DNA of 64,000 nt from Gordoniibacillus chartarius (GCF_042432825.1 NZ_JBHLWN010000124.1:20474-84473), one strand, 5' to 3'; shown: positions 8,173 through 16,666, counted from the stretch's first letter. Notes: generated by a model from the letters alone, not told the origin. Program-made: numbers and translations.

Positions 8173-8204
8173 AAACACAAACACCACGAGAGATGTTTGT
8201 GTTT
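8173..8204 (-). promoter_or_regulatory. leader hairpin with U-run before the ABC ATPase gene (candidate attenuator)
   Basis: A perfect 11-bp inverted repeat (AAACACAAACA and its complement, loop 8184-8193) lies upstream of the ATPase gene. On the minus strand the hairpin is followed directly by a T-run and then the ribosome site. This is the geometry of an intrinsic terminator or attenuator in the leader. The stem is AT-rich, so strength is uncertain; a dyad operator is the alternative. Confidence 0.5.
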
Positions 8205-8307
8205 GGATGGCGGTGTCTATGTAAGGTGTATTCTACCACATATTTTGCCGGTTCGCTATCCATCCTAAGAGAGTCTTACCAGTCCAACATGTTTCGGAGG
8301 GATCCCC

Positions 8308-8484
8308 ATGACAACGAGCCGCAACCACCAGGAAGCTCACGGCATCGGCCAAATTGAGGAGGCGCTGTCCCAGCAAGCGGACGCCGTACAGCAGCTCCAG
8401 GGCGGAGAGAGCGAAATTGACCGAGAAGTAGCCAAAGCCGCGAACGAATCGGATTCGTCGCTCGACGAAATCATCGAATCGTAA
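8308..8484 (+). CDS. small acidic hydrophilic protein (58 aa), unknown function
   Basis: A 58-codon gene starts with ATG at 8308 behind a clear CGGAGGG site and ends with TAA at 8482-8484, followed directly by a terminator. The product (MTTSRNHQEAHGIGQIEEAL...) is rich in Gln, Glu and Ser, has no hydrophobic segment and is predicted helical. It is a single-gene unit. Good translation signals plus an immediate terminator support that it is real. No family was recognised. Confidence 0.65.
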   Translation: MTTSRNHQEAHGIGQIEEALSQQADAVQQLQGGESEIDREVAKAANESDSSLDEIIES

Positions 8485-8500
8485 GCATTACAACGCAGCA

Positions 8501-8545
8501 GAAGCCTCCCTGTTCCGGCTACCCGGTTTGGGAGGCTTCTTCGTG
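8501..8545. terminator. intrinsic terminator between convergent genes
   Basis: A 10-bp stem, GAAGCCTCCC (8501-8510) with its complement (8530-8539), is followed by TTCTTCGT. It ends the 58-residue gene and lies just past the stop of the minus-strand thiamine operon, which it may also terminate. Confidence 0.82.
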
Positions 8546-9355
8546 TTACGAATTCAGACGGTAAAATCGACTGGCATTGTCATACAGACGCTGCGCCGTC
8601 TCCTCCACGCTCAGCCCTTTGAGGCCGGCGATGACAGCGATCGATTCCCGCATCATGTGCGGGCGGGTCGGCTTTCCTTGAAACGGCCCCTCGAACGGCC
8701 AAGGTCCGTCGGTTTCCGTCATGATGAGCTCCAGCGGGTACAGCCGGACGAGCTCGCGAATCTCTTCTTCATACAGCACGTCAGGTGTTACCGAGATCAT
8801 ATAGCCGCGCTGCGCCATCAGCCGAACCGTCTCCATAGAGCCTTTGAACCAGTGAAAATGGGCCCGGACTCGCGGATAATTAGCGAGCAAACGGCAGGCG
8901 ATATCCGCATCCTCATATACAGCGTGCAGCACAATCGGCTTATCGAGCTCGTCCGCAAGCGCAACGAAGCGCTGGAGCATCGCGATATACGGCTCCTGAT
9001 CGAACGGCTCGCCGCGGTCGGCAGCTTCTTGCCTGCTATAGTAAGGCAGCCCCACTTCACCGATTGCGACTGCCTCGTCTGCGTGTCGGCGAATCCATAC
9101 GAGCAGCTCTTGCAGCTCTTTCTCCTGAAGAGGCGTCTGCTCGGGATGATACCCGTAAGCGGGACGGATGAATTGGGGATTGCTGGCAGCCAGCCGTTTG
9201 TTCACCAGGCATGAGGCCATGTGCATGGAAACTGCAATCACGTTGGTGACTTCCTTATGTTCGAAACATTCCTGCAGCAGCTCTTCCCGCTGATGCGGAT
9301 CATATATATCCAAATGAATGTGGGTGTCAATCATGAGAAGCCGTTCCGCCACCAC
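8546..9355 (-). CDS. TatD-family metal-dependent hydrolase in the thiamine operon
   Basis: The 269-residue TIM-barrel hydrolase has DTHIHLD with the first metal-binding His pair, IGEVGLPYY with the bridging Glu, PIVLHAVYEDA, FHWFKG and MTETDGPWPF. These are the full set of TatD metal ligands. It is the fifth gene of a TPP-riboswitch operon; its start lies within 3 bases of the thiZ stop. The GTG at 9355 is preferred because it follows GGAGGAGGTT; the internal ATG at 9334 is an alternative. Context suggests processing of an imported thiamine pyrimidine precursor rather than DNA repair, but that is inference. Confidence 0.82.
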   Translation of the reverse strand: MVAERLLMIDTHIHLDIYDPHQREELLQECFEHKEVTNVIAVSMHMASCLVNKRLAASNPQFIRPAYGYHPEQTPLQEKELQELLVWIRRHADEAVAIGEVGLPYYSRQEAADRGEPFDQEPYIAMLQRFVALADELDKPIVLHAVYEDADIACRLLANYPRVRAHFHWFKGSMETVRLMAQRGYMISVTPDVLYEEEIRELVRLYPLELIMTETDGPWPFEGPFQGKPTRPHMMRESIAVIAGLKGLSVEETAQRLYDNASRFYRLNS

Positions 9356-9357
9356 GT

Positions 9358-10131
9358 TCAACCTCCTCCCGCCTGATTTCTCATCGCCTGATACAGCTGC
9401 AGCTTCAGCCGGGCGAATGCAGGATCGGCCAGCAGCTCTTCGCGGCGAGGCCTTTCCCATGGAACCTCCATCTCGGCAATGACTCGCGTCGGCTTGGCCG
9501 ACAGCACATAAATGCGGTCCGCCAGCAGCAGCGCTTCCTCTATACTGTGCGTGACAAGCAGCACCGAACGTCCGCTCTCCTGCCACAGGTCGCCAAGCCA
9601 AAGCTGCATCTCCAGCCGCGTCATCGCATCCAGCGCACCGAACGGCTCGTCAAGTCCCAGCAGCAGCTGCGGCCCTAGCAGTGCTCTCACGAACGAGACA
9701 CGCTGCTGCATGCCGCCGGACAGCTCATCGGGGTAGGCGTGCTCATACCCTGCGAGCCCCGCGCGCTGCAGCCATTCGCGAGCTTGCCGTTCCGCCGTCT
9801 GCCGTTCGGACCCGGCGATTTCCGCCGCGAGCAGCGAGTTTTCAAGTACGGTTCTCCATGGCAGGAGCGCAGGCTGCTGAGGCATATAGCCGATATGTCC
9901 CGGCTTGCCCGTAATGTCTGCGCCATTGAGCCGTATCGAACCTCGAACCGGACGAAGCAGCCCGCCCGCAAGCCGGAACAGCGTCGTCTTTCCGCTGCCC
10001 GAAGGACCGAGCACGGCAACGAACTCGCCTTGTCCAACGTGCAGCGAAACGCCGTCCAGCACTTTAACTTCGCGATCTGTGCCGCGAGAAGCAGGGAAGC
10101 TCACATGTACGTCCGATATGTCCAGCAGCAT
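9358..10131 (-). CDS. thiZ: thiamine precursor ABC transporter ATP-binding protein ThiZ
   Basis: The 257-residue ABC ATPase has Walker A GPSGSGKTT near residue 42, Q-loop (GYMPQQPALLPW), signature LSGGMQQRVSFVRAL and Walker B LLGLDEPFGALD. This subclass (nitrate/taurine/thiamine-pyrimidine type, SsuB-like) energises import of small organic molecules. Its start overlaps the thiX stop (TAATG), so the permease and ATPase are coupled. Placement under the TPP riboswitch with ThiY and ThiX supports a role in importing the hydroxymethylpyrimidine precursor. Confidence 0.9.
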   Translation of the reverse strand: MLLDISDVHVSFPASRGTDREVKVLDGVSLHVGQGEFVAVLGPSGSGKTTLFRLAGGLLRPVRGSIRLNGADITGKPGHIGYMPQQPALLPWRTVLENSLLAAEIAGSERQTAERQAREWLQRAGLAGYEHAYPDELSGGMQQRVSFVRALLGPQLLLGLDEPFGALDAMTRLEMQLWLGDLWQESGRSVLLVTHSIEEALLLADRIYVLSAKPTRVIAEMEVPWERPRREELLADPAFARLKLQLYQAMRNQAGGG

Positions 10132-10913
10132 TACGGCATCTCCCCCTTCAACCCGCGCCGTCGATGCCGAAGGAGCACCCTCTCCAGCAAAGCGATGATC
10201 CCGAACAAAGCGAAACTAAGAACGATAATGATTATTAATGCCGCAAATACTCGCGATGTCGCAAACTGATTGCGGGAAAACTGGATGAAATACCCGAGCC
10301 CTTTATCCCCGCCGAGCCATTCCGCGATAACGGCTCCCATCACGCTGTAGGTCGCTGCGATCTTCAGCCCTGAGAACAGCGACGGCAGCGCGTGCGGCAG
10401 CTCCAGCTTGCGGAACAGCTGCCCTTTCGTCGCTCCCAGCATGCGCAAATAATCGAGCATCGTCCGGTCCGTCTGCGTCAGCCCATCCGTGAGGGCGACG
10501 ACGACCGGAAAAAAGCAGACTAGGGCGATGACAATAATTTTCGGCGTCAGCCCGAAGCCGAACCAAATCATAAGCAGCGGTCCGAGCGCGGCAGGGTGGA
10601 TGTTCTGCGAAATGACGAGCAGCGGATACATGCCCGTCTTCACCCGGCGGCTCATATGCATCGCGACCGCCAAGGCAACACCGGCGGCAACGCCTGCCGC
10701 AAAGCCGATCAGCGTAATGCGCAGCGTCGCTAACGTATGCAGCCAGACGCGCGGCCAAACGGCAATAGCGTCCGAGGCGATTCGTGTCGGAGACGGGAGC
10801 ACGAACGGCTCGACGCCGCTGATCCGGACGCCGCCTTCCCATACAAGCAGCAAAACGAGGACAACCGCCACCGGCGGCCATCCTCGTTCCCACCAGGTCG
10901 ACCCGGTGTTCAT
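10131..10913 (-). CDS. thiX: thiamine precursor ABC transporter permease ThiX
   Basis: The 260-residue permease has about six membrane helices. The cytoplasmic EAA-type loop (YLRMLGATKGQLFRKLELPH, followed by ALPSLFSGLKIA) contacts the ATPase. It belongs to the BPD_transp_1 family of SsuC/ThiX type. It overlaps both neighbours: its ATG shares bases with the stop of the DUF77 gene (ATGA), and its TAA overlaps the thiZ ATG. This is a tightly packed co-translated unit. Confidence 0.9.
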   Translation of the reverse strand: MNTGSTWWERGWPPVAVVLVLLLVWEGGVRISGVEPFVLPSPTRIASDAIAVWPRVWLHTLATLRITLIGFAAGVAAGVALAVAMHMSRRVKTGMYPLLVISQNIHPAALGPLLMIWFGFGLTPKIIVIALVCFFPVVVALTDGLTQTDRTMLDYLRMLGATKGQLFRKLELPHALPSLFSGLKIAATYSVMGAVIAEWLGGDKGLGYFIQFSRNQFATSRVFAALIIIIVLSFALFGIIALLERVLLRHRRRGLKGEMP

Positions 10914-11200
10914 CGGTATTTCTCAATCAACCGGTCGATCGAAGCGCCGGTCGGATTGTAGTAAATTTTCATCTGGGAGATCACGTTCGGACAGCCCATC
11001 TCGATCATCGCCGCGTTCATCCGCTTCACAACGTCGAGCAGGACGTCGAGCTCCCCTTCCATCGTCGTCTCCAGAGGACCGACCAGATACTTTACGCCCG
11101 CTTCCTCAATGACGTCGATCGCACGGTCCACGTACGGAATCACATCGGCGCCACCCGGCGTCTTCGGTATAATTTGAATGCTTACGAGTGCGTTGGCCAT
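10910..11200 (-). CDS. thiamine-binding protein, MTH1187/YkoF-like (DUF77)
   Basis: The 96-residue protein starts MANALVSIQIIPKTPGG and has the ferredoxin-like fold pattern of the MTH1187 family. Its YLVGPLETTMEGELDVLLDV motif is typical of the ligand pocket. Family members bind thiamine or its pyrimidine moiety. It lies between thiY and thiX, 28 bases after thiY and overlapping thiX by 4 bases. It may act as a cytoplasmic acceptor or sensor for imported precursor; that role is inferred. Confidence 0.88.
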   Translation of the reverse strand: MANALVSIQIIPKTPGGADVIPYVDRAIDVIEEAGVKYLVGPLETTMEGELDVLLDVVKRMNAAMIEMGCPNVISQMKIYYNPTGASIDRLIEKYR

Positions 11201-11228
11201 CTCCTACACCTTCCCGAATCCGACTTGA

Positions 11229-12281
11229 TTACTTGGCTGCCGCAGGCAGGAATTCGTTCGTGAACGCTTTGTCGGCGTCCAGCTTCTTCTCCAGCAGCTT
11301 GTGCTCGAGCATCCAAGCGGCGTAATTTTCCCAAACCGATTTCTTCTGCTCGCCCCAGCGCGGTGCGTCGTCCTGATAGCGGGTGCTGAGCCACTTTTGG
11401 CTCGCTTTTACCAGCTTCGGATCGAGATCCGGGACGGCCTTCACCAGCAGATCCGCCGCTTCGTCCGGCTTCTCGATGGCATATTGATAGCCCTTGGCCG
11501 TAGCGCGCATGAACGCCTTCACAAGCTCCGGATCGCTCTTGATTTGATTCTCGTTCGTAACGAGAACCGGGGTATAGTAATCGAGCTTGTCGGAATACTT
11601 GGTGAGGTACAGCATGTTCATCGGCTCGCCGCGCAGCTCGGCGTCAATTCCCGTCCACGCATAATAAATCCAGGCAAAATCGACGTCCTTCTTCACTGCC
11701 GTGAAATAATCGGCCTCGCCGATATTTACGATCTTCACTTTCGACGGATCGGCCTTCTCTGTCTGCATCAGCGACTCGATCATCGCATTTTCGACAGGGG
11801 AGCCCCAGCCTCCGTACGTTTTGCCCTCGAAATCTTTCGGCGACGTAATGTTCTTGGCCGCCGGCGATGCAAAGCCCGACGTATTGTGCTGAATCACGGC
11901 GGCGATCGAAACGAGGGGCACATTCTGAATGCGCGCCTGTGTGACCGCCTCCTGATAAGAGACCCCGAATTGCGCATCGCCGGTTGCCACCATCGTGTCG
12001 GCGCCCGCCTGGCCAGGCTGCACGATTTCTACGTTGAGCCCTTCCTGCTCATAATAGCCGAGGTCCTTTGCCGCATACAAGCCCGTATGGTTCGTATTCG
12101 GCGTCCAGTCGAGCACGACTTTGACATTCGTTGTTTTCTTCCCTGCAGGCGCCTGGGCTTGAGATCCCGCCTGCGGCTGCGCACCGCTCTGCGCTTGACC
12201 GGCTCCGCCGTTGCCGCAGCCTGCCGCCAGCATGGCGACTGCGCCAAGCACCATAACGCTCTTGATTCCCCACATCTTCAT
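11229..12281 (-). CDS. thiY: thiamine pyrimidine precursor-binding lipoprotein ThiY (NMT1/THI5-like)
   Basis: The 350-residue lipoprotein has a signal peptide ending in the lipobox LAAGC, a Gly/Gln-rich linker, then an NMT1/THI5 domain. The hallmark VVLDWTPNTNHTGLYAAKDL lies near residue 58. In characterised systems this domain binds formylaminopyrimidine, a thiamine breakdown product, and delivers it to ThiX/ThiZ. The ATG at 12281 is used because GGAGG lies 10 bases upstream; the longer frame would translate part of the riboswitch region. It is the first gene after the TPP riboswitch. Confidence 0.93.
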   Translation of the reverse strand: MKMWGIKSVMVLGAVAMLAAGCGNGGAGQAQSGAQPQAGSQAQAPAGKKTTNVKVVLDWTPNTNHTGLYAAKDLGYYEQEGLNVEIVQPGQAGADTMVATGDAQFGVSYQEAVTQARIQNVPLVSIAAVIQHNTSGFASPAAKNITSPKDFEGKTYGGWGSPVENAMIESLMQTEKADPSKVKIVNIGEADYFTAVKKDVDFAWIYYAWTGIDAELRGEPMNMLYLTKYSDKLDYYTPVLVTNENQIKSDPELVKAFMRATAKGYQYAIEKPDEAADLLVKAVPDLDPKLVKASQKWLSTRYQDDAPRWGEQKKSVWENYAAWMLEHKLLEKKLDADKAFTNEFLPAAAK

Positions 12282-12334
12282 CTGTTTCTCTCCTCCATTG
12301 AAAATAGCTCCGACCTGCACGCGCAAAAAATAAA

Positions 12335-12363
12335 AACCGCACGGAATAAGATTCCGCACGGTT
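12335..12363 (-). terminator. riboswitch expression-platform terminator
   Basis: A perfect 13-bp stem (AACCGTGCGGAAT and complement, 3-base loop) is followed on the minus strand by TTTATTTTTT, directly between the TPP aptamer and thiY. It is the premature terminator expected to form when TPP is bound. Confidence 0.92.
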
Positions 12364-12380
12364 GAACAGCCGTTCGCTTA

Positions 12381-12461
12381 TTCTCTACGCTGGCATTACC
12401 CAGATCAGATCCGGTCAGTGACATTCGGCCACAATCTCAGCCCGACTTCATCGAGCCCCCG
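12381..12461 (-). promoter_or_regulatory. TPP riboswitch (THI element)
   Basis: Read on the minus strand, the conserved core blocks appear in order: GGGGGCTCG at the P1/P2 side, GGGCTGAGA, then GGATCTGATCTGGGTAATGC followed by CAGCGTAGAGAA. These match the THI-box consensus (CUGAGA and CUGAUCUGG...UAAUGCCAGCG). It controls the thiY-DUF77-thiX-thiZ-tatD operon by transcription termination at the adjoining hairpin. Confidence 0.95.
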
Positions 12462-12472
12462 TTTGCTATTTA

Positions 12473-12501
12473 TTTATCAATAGGAATATTACAACAGTCA
12501 A
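12473..12501 (-). promoter_or_regulatory. sigma-A type promoter of the thiamine operon
   Basis: On the minus strand a -35 box TTGACT (12501-12496) and a -10 box GATAAA (12478-12473) are separated by 17 bases, about a dozen bases before the riboswitch. Position and spacing fit the operon start; the -10 match is imperfect. Confidence 0.6.
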
Positions 12502-12526
12502 CTTTCATTTGCAAACATTTTTTCAT

Positions 12527-13549
12527 TTACGATTTCAGAAGCTGTTGCCGGTCAGTCACAAGAGGAGGCTGCTCCAGCCATTTCCGCTCCACTACGATAT
12601 CAAAAGCGTCTTTGGCGTATGCCATTACTTCACCGATAATTTTGGTGTATTGAGCTATGAGGTCAGCCCGCATGGATAGTGCCAGAGCGTGTGAAATCAG
12701 CACAATATCAACAGCGTTCAGAACATTGATCATGAACATGATCAGTTTTTCGGAAAAAGGCGATACCGTCGATGCAGTGACTTCCATACTTACGGTCACC
12801 GTTCCGAGCAGGTCTTCTTCCAAGAGCAGATCGTTAAACAGCTTCACTTGCTGCTCGCTTATTTTTCTTCCTCTAGTCACGAAATCCTTAAGCTTTTTGT
12901 CCTCTAAAACCTGTGCGAAGCCAAGCATCACGATAATCGAGAAGTAATTTCTTTCAATATTGAAGAACATTTCGGACAATTCAATGGCATTCAAAGGCCG
13001 CTTCTTGCCCAGCATTCCGTCGAGGAAAGAAACCTCTTGTACGAACTCTATTTTTTGGGGATAGTTCATTTTCGGCGGCCGGTCGTAAATGCCCTTTTCC
13101 AACATCAGTTTAACCGCCTTGCCGAACATCTCGGTCGAAGTATGTATGCATTCATTAAAAAAATCCAGTACATCCAGCCTAACATTGTTAGAAGCTGTAA
13201 ACGCGTAATTGATCGTGCCCAAACGATTCATCATGTAAATGAAACTGAGGGCAAACGTATCGTGAAACAACGGCGGAGCCGCTAAATTTACGTCACCGTC
13301 CGAAAAACCCGCCGGTATCGGAAAATTCTCCGCTAAAAATATGCTTTTGATATGGTCCAATCGTCCCAGAGATATTTGCAAGGACTCCTCGGCTAAAGGA
13401 AGGATTTCCGCGTCCTGAAGATGATGCAAAAAATATTTAAGGAAACAAACCGTCATGCTCTCTTGAAAATAAATGCTCCAAAGCCCGCCGATTTCCGTAC
13501 AGCTTAACTCAATATTGTGCTTCTTCACCTGAGAATCATTGCTTTTCAT
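12527..13549 (-). CDS. DUF3231 family protein
   Basis: The 340-residue protein consists of two related all-helical halves. The first half carries the DUF3231 pattern IPAGFSDGDVNLAAPPLFHD followed by FALSFIYMMNRLG and a later LDVLDFFNECI. The second half has weaker echoes (FSEKLIMFMINVLN). DUF3231 proteins are common in Bacillus and Paenibacillus, often expressed in sporulation contexts, and are thought to be ferritin-like; the biochemical role is unknown. It appears to be a single-gene unit between the thiamine operon promoter and the terminator of the patatin gene. Confidence 0.8.
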   Translation of the reverse strand: MKSNDSQVKKHNIELSCTEIGGLWSIYFQESMTVCFLKYFLHHLQDAEILPLAEESLQISLGRLDHIKSIFLAENFPIPAGFSDGDVNLAAPPLFHDTFALSFIYMMNRLGTINYAFTASNNVRLDVLDFFNECIHTSTEMFGKAVKLMLEKGIYDRPPKMNYPQKIEFVQEVSFLDGMLGKKRPLNAIELSEMFFNIERNYFSIIVMLGFAQVLEDKKLKDFVTRGRKISEQQVKLFNDLLLEEDLLGTVTVSMEVTASTVSPFSEKLIMFMINVLNAVDIVLISHALALSMRADLIAQYTKIIGEVMAYAKDAFDIVVERKWLEQPPLVTDRQQLLKS

Positions 13550-13632
13550 GAGTAGCCAGGCACCCCGTTTTCTTCCAATATGCTGCTCCCTCTATTATTT
13601 ATGATGAACCGCATTCGTATGCGCGCAAATGC

Positions 13633-13669
13633 AAAATGGACATCGACTTTGAGGGTCGCTGTCCATTTA
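13633..13669. terminator. intrinsic terminator downstream of patatin-like gene
   Basis: AAATGGACA (13634-13642) pairs with TGTCCATTT (13660-13668), and the stem extends inward with CGAC/GTCG. It lies in the 160-base gap downstream of the patatin gene. Confidence 0.65.
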
Positions 13670-13708
13670 GATTATGAGTGCCATATCGGTTGTTCAGGCA
13701 GCCTGCCA

Positions 13709-14554
13709 CTACAACGCCCATTTGTCTAACGATTGCTGCAGGCGCTGCGCATCACGATAGCCGAGCTCGTACAATCCGGTCAATTTGACCGGATTTTTCT
13801 CGGTTCTGCCGACCTTGAGATCGAGGGACGGACGAATGACGATCGCCTTCCCGGTCCGCTCCAGTTCATCTATATAGTCAAGCGTTTCGTTGTACGTTTT
13901 GTGACGCTGCTCCATTACGTTAATGAGACCGTGATAGTTCGGATACACACGTCTGGCCAGCCATCCCCACTGGAACGGACGCTTCCGGTACGATTTCACC
14001 TGCGTCAAAATAATAACGTTGCGCTCGTTGCCGTCGGCGATCGATTTGCGGATCGGAATCGGGTCGCAGATGCCGCCGTCGAGCAGCTCTCGTCCGTCGC
14101 GTACGACAGGAACGGAAATGAATGGAAGCGAGCTGGACGCCTGCACGATGTCAAACATCTCCTTGCCCGCCGCATCCTTTGTGAAATAGACCGGCTCGCC
14201 GGACAGCGCGTCCATCGTCCCAACGACAAACTGCTGCTCCGAATGGTAAAACGTATCGTAATCGAACGGAACGAGCCGATTCGGGATTTCGTCGAAAATA
14301 AACTTCATGCCGAAAATGCTCTTCTCCCGCAGCAGGTTCCGATAGCTTAAATATCGCGGATCCCGCACATAATCGATCGTTACGATGCGATTGCGTCCGA
14401 TTTGTTTGGAAATATATGAGGCTGCGTTGCAGGCGCCTGCCGAGACACCGATAACATAAGGGTAATATAATTGCCGCTCCATCAAATAATCCAGCGCTCC
14501 AGCCGTGTAGACGCCCCGCATGCCGCCGCCTTCCAGCACTAATCCGATCGACAT
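13709..14554 (-). CDS. patatin-like phospholipase family protein
   Basis: The 281-residue predicted lipid acyl hydrolase has the oxyanion-hole motif EGGGMRGVYTAGA (residues 8-20), the nucleophile elbow GVSAG with S38, and the second dyad residue in LLDGGICDPIPI near residue 157. It is closest to the YjjU/YqhO branch of bacterial patatins. No signal peptide is present, so it likely acts on the cytoplasmic membrane face. The substrate is unknown. Gene length and both catalytic motifs are intact. Confidence 0.88.
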   Translation of the reverse strand: MSIGLVLEGGGMRGVYTAGALDYLMERQLYYPYVIGVSAGACNAASYISKQIGRNRIVTIDYVRDPRYLSYRNLLREKSIFGMKFIFDEIPNRLVPFDYDTFYHSEQQFVVGTMDALSGEPVYFTKDAAGKEMFDIVQASSSLPFISVPVVRDGRELLDGGICDPIPIRKSIADGNERNVIILTQVKSYRKRPFQWGWLARRVYPNYHGLINVMEQRHKTYNETLDYIDELERTGKAIVIRPSLDLKVGRTEKNPVKLTGLYELGYRDAQRLQQSLDKWAL

Positions 14555-14841
14555 TCCCTACACCTCCCGAACCATTATACCTCTAATGTGCTTGAAATGA
14601 AAAATAACGACTGTGCAGCAACGCTTATCAAGCTGTATAGTTGACCAGGCATTCTCTTCGCGTCACAAGCTGTCGAAAGCTACGATGACCCGACATGAAT
14701 TTCGTTTGTAATTTTCAGACAATTGTCGAAAGCCACCATACGGTATCGATTCATGCGCTCGCCCGGGAAATATTCGATGAAGAATGGGAAATGCGGGATT
14801 CGCGCATATTATTAATCGATACGTATGCGAGGAGGATGTGT

Positions 14842-15159
14842 ATGGTAGAAGTCGATCAGCACCAAATGCCTTTAAGCCACGCGCTGGACCGGGCGAAGAA
14901 GGCCATTACGAAAGCGGACGATGCCCGTTATGAGCTGCAGCAAGCGCACCTCGCTTCGGACCCGCAGCGGATGCAAGCCGCCAAGGCCCGACTGCTGGAA
15001 GCTGAGCATGAAGTCTCGGGAGCGATCACTCAGCTCGAGCATCACGATACGGAAAGTCACCACCAGGAGATCCTCCAGACGATGACCCAGCTGAAGCAGG
15101 CCGATCAGGAAAACAAGATCGCGTCGGAATCGGTGACGGAGCCAAAGCAAATTCGGTAA
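14842..15159 (+). CDS. hypothetical coiled-coil protein
   Basis: The 105-residue, strongly helical, charged protein is rich in Ala, Gln, Glu and His (AKARLLEAEHEVSGAITQLE), suggesting a coiled coil; it has no membrane segment. The ATG at 14842 is chosen because GAGGAGG lies 6 bases upstream; a longer frame from 14695 lacks a ribosome site. The gap of nearly 290 bases from the patatin gene holds no other gene I can support. Function unknown. Confidence 0.6.
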   Translation: MVEVDQHQMPLSHALDRAKKAITKADDARYELQQAHLASDPQRMQAAKARLLEAEHEVSGAITQLEHHDTESHHQEILQTMTQLKQADQENKIASESVTEPKQIR

Positions 15160-15276
15160 TAGGGCATATTGCACAAGTGGCACGGAGCCGGTCTCCTGTC
15201 ACTTTTTTCATGTTCGTTTGGGATGGACGTATAATGGGAGTAAAGGTTGCCAATAAGAGAAAAGGTGGCTGGCCGC

Positions 15277-16635
15277 ATGACTCCGTCCATTCAGATCGAT
15301 CCGTCATTCCCCTATTACCGGCAGCGCTCCCCGGACTCCATAGCCGACGAGCTGCAGCTTGCCGGGTACCGCGCCGTCCATATATTCGTAACGAATGAAT
15401 TCGATGTTGACGCCGAACTTGTTCGGGCGCTTCACCGCTGCAGGCTGGAAGTTTGGGCTTTGACGCTGGGCAACGGTACGTTTACGACAGCTCATTTGCC
15501 CTCGGGGTGGGAAGGCTGGCAAATGGGCCTGCTGAAGACGGTGAATGACGGATATACGCGCCTCTCCCCTTTCTGCCCCGCTTATGTGGCTTGGAAGAAG
15601 CAGGCGCTCGCTGCGCTTGTCCGCAGCATTCCGTTTGACGGCCTGCATATTGCAGAGCCCTATTTGCCGGAATGGGGCGGCCTGAAGTCCGGCACCTACG
15701 GCGATGTCGGCGCCCATGCGGCGGCGGCGTTCCGGCGTACGTACGGAGCAGCCATTCCGGAATTCCGCAATCGTCTGTCTCCGCGCTATTACCGCAAACA
15801 ACCCGAGCTGTATGAAGCATGGGTGCAGTTCCGCGTCGACGGCGTCAATGATTACGTCGATGAAATCTTCAACGGCTGCGGGGGCGTACGCGAAGCGAGG
15901 CCGGACATTCGAATCGCGACATGGACGCTGGCTGTCGACGACGGTCCTGATTCGGCGGCCAAGCTGCGGGAACTGCAGGGCAACGACGCCGTCTCCATGA
16001 TCGCGAAGGTGAAGCCTGACCTGCATTATTTGCAAACGCACTGGCCGGATTGGGGCCGCGCCGCTTTGCCCGCCGAATACGTCCGGACCTATCGGCCTTT
16101 CGTGCAGGCGATCCGCGATGCGCACCCGTCGCTGCCGATCGGTATTCAAACGGACATTGGCTCGGCGAAACCGATGATTCGCTCCAGGGCTTGGCTCGAG
16201 CAGTTCGCTCGCGAGACTGGCGCGCTTGGCTGTTCGACGTGGACCGCTTACGAATACCACATCGGAGGCGCGCTGTACGACGAAGCGCCGCGTCTGATGG
16301 GTGCAAGACGCCTTGCCGGGGGTGGAATAGAGCTGTGTTTTCACAAACGTATCGCATCGGTTCATACAAACAGCACAGGAAGCGGACTGCAGCTCGCCGC
16401 GCGGACAGGGAACGTTGTTCGGGAGTTGTTCCCGGCACACGTGAGTTCGGACGGCAACCGCCTCATTCTCCGCGGTCTTGACCTGCCTTCCGGGGCTACG
16501 CACATCGGCGTGAAAGGCACGGCCGATACGCCGGAGCTGCTCTTGTTTCCGCCCAAACGCGCGAACCGCACCTCCGTCTATGAATGGGCCTCTCTCGACG
16601 AACATCGCACCGTATGCTACACTAATCGGAAATAA
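15277..16635 (+). CDS. hypothetical TIM-barrel (glycoside hydrolase-like) protein
   Basis: The 452-residue protein contains strand-loop motifs typical of glycosidase-like barrels: GYRAVHIFVTNEF near the N-terminus, FDGLHIAEPYLPEWGG near residue 125 with a Glu in the catalytic-acid position, DIRIATWTL, PDLHYLQTHWPDWG and LPIGIQTDIGS. A small beta domain follows (about residues 350-440). No signal peptide is present. Paenibacillus homologues are often annotated vaguely, for example as N-acylglucosamine 2-epimerase, which the motifs here do not support. The start at 15277 follows AAGGTGG; a TTG at 15247 is the alternative. Confidence 0.65.
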   Translation: MTPSIQIDPSFPYYRQRSPDSIADELQLAGYRAVHIFVTNEFDVDAELVRALHRCRLEVWALTLGNGTFTTAHLPSGWEGWQMGLLKTVNDGYTRLSPFCPAYVAWKKQALAALVRSIPFDGLHIAEPYLPEWGGLKSGTYGDVGAHAAAAFRRTYGAAIPEFRNRLSPRYYRKQPELYEAWVQFRVDGVNDYVDEIFNGCGGVREARPDIRIATWTLAVDDGPDSAAKLRELQGNDAVSMIAKVKPDLHYLQTHWPDWGRAALPAEYVRTYRPFVQAIRDAHPSLPIGIQTDIGSAKPMIRSRAWLEQFARETGALGCSTWTAYEYHIGGALYDEAPRLMGARRLAGGGIELCFHKRIASVHTNSTGSGLQLAARTGNVVRELFPAHVSSDGNRLILRGLDLPSGATHIGVKGTADTPELLLFPPKRANRTSVYEWASLDEHRTVCYTNRK

Positions 16636-16666
16636 CGTTTGCTGTCGCAGGGAGGCTCTTTTCATC

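Noticed and set aside
11301..12365. Plus-strand frame (354 codons) opposite thiY and the riboswitch leader
   Set aside because: Reads antisense through thiY and the terminator hairpin; Leu/Arg-rich shadow.
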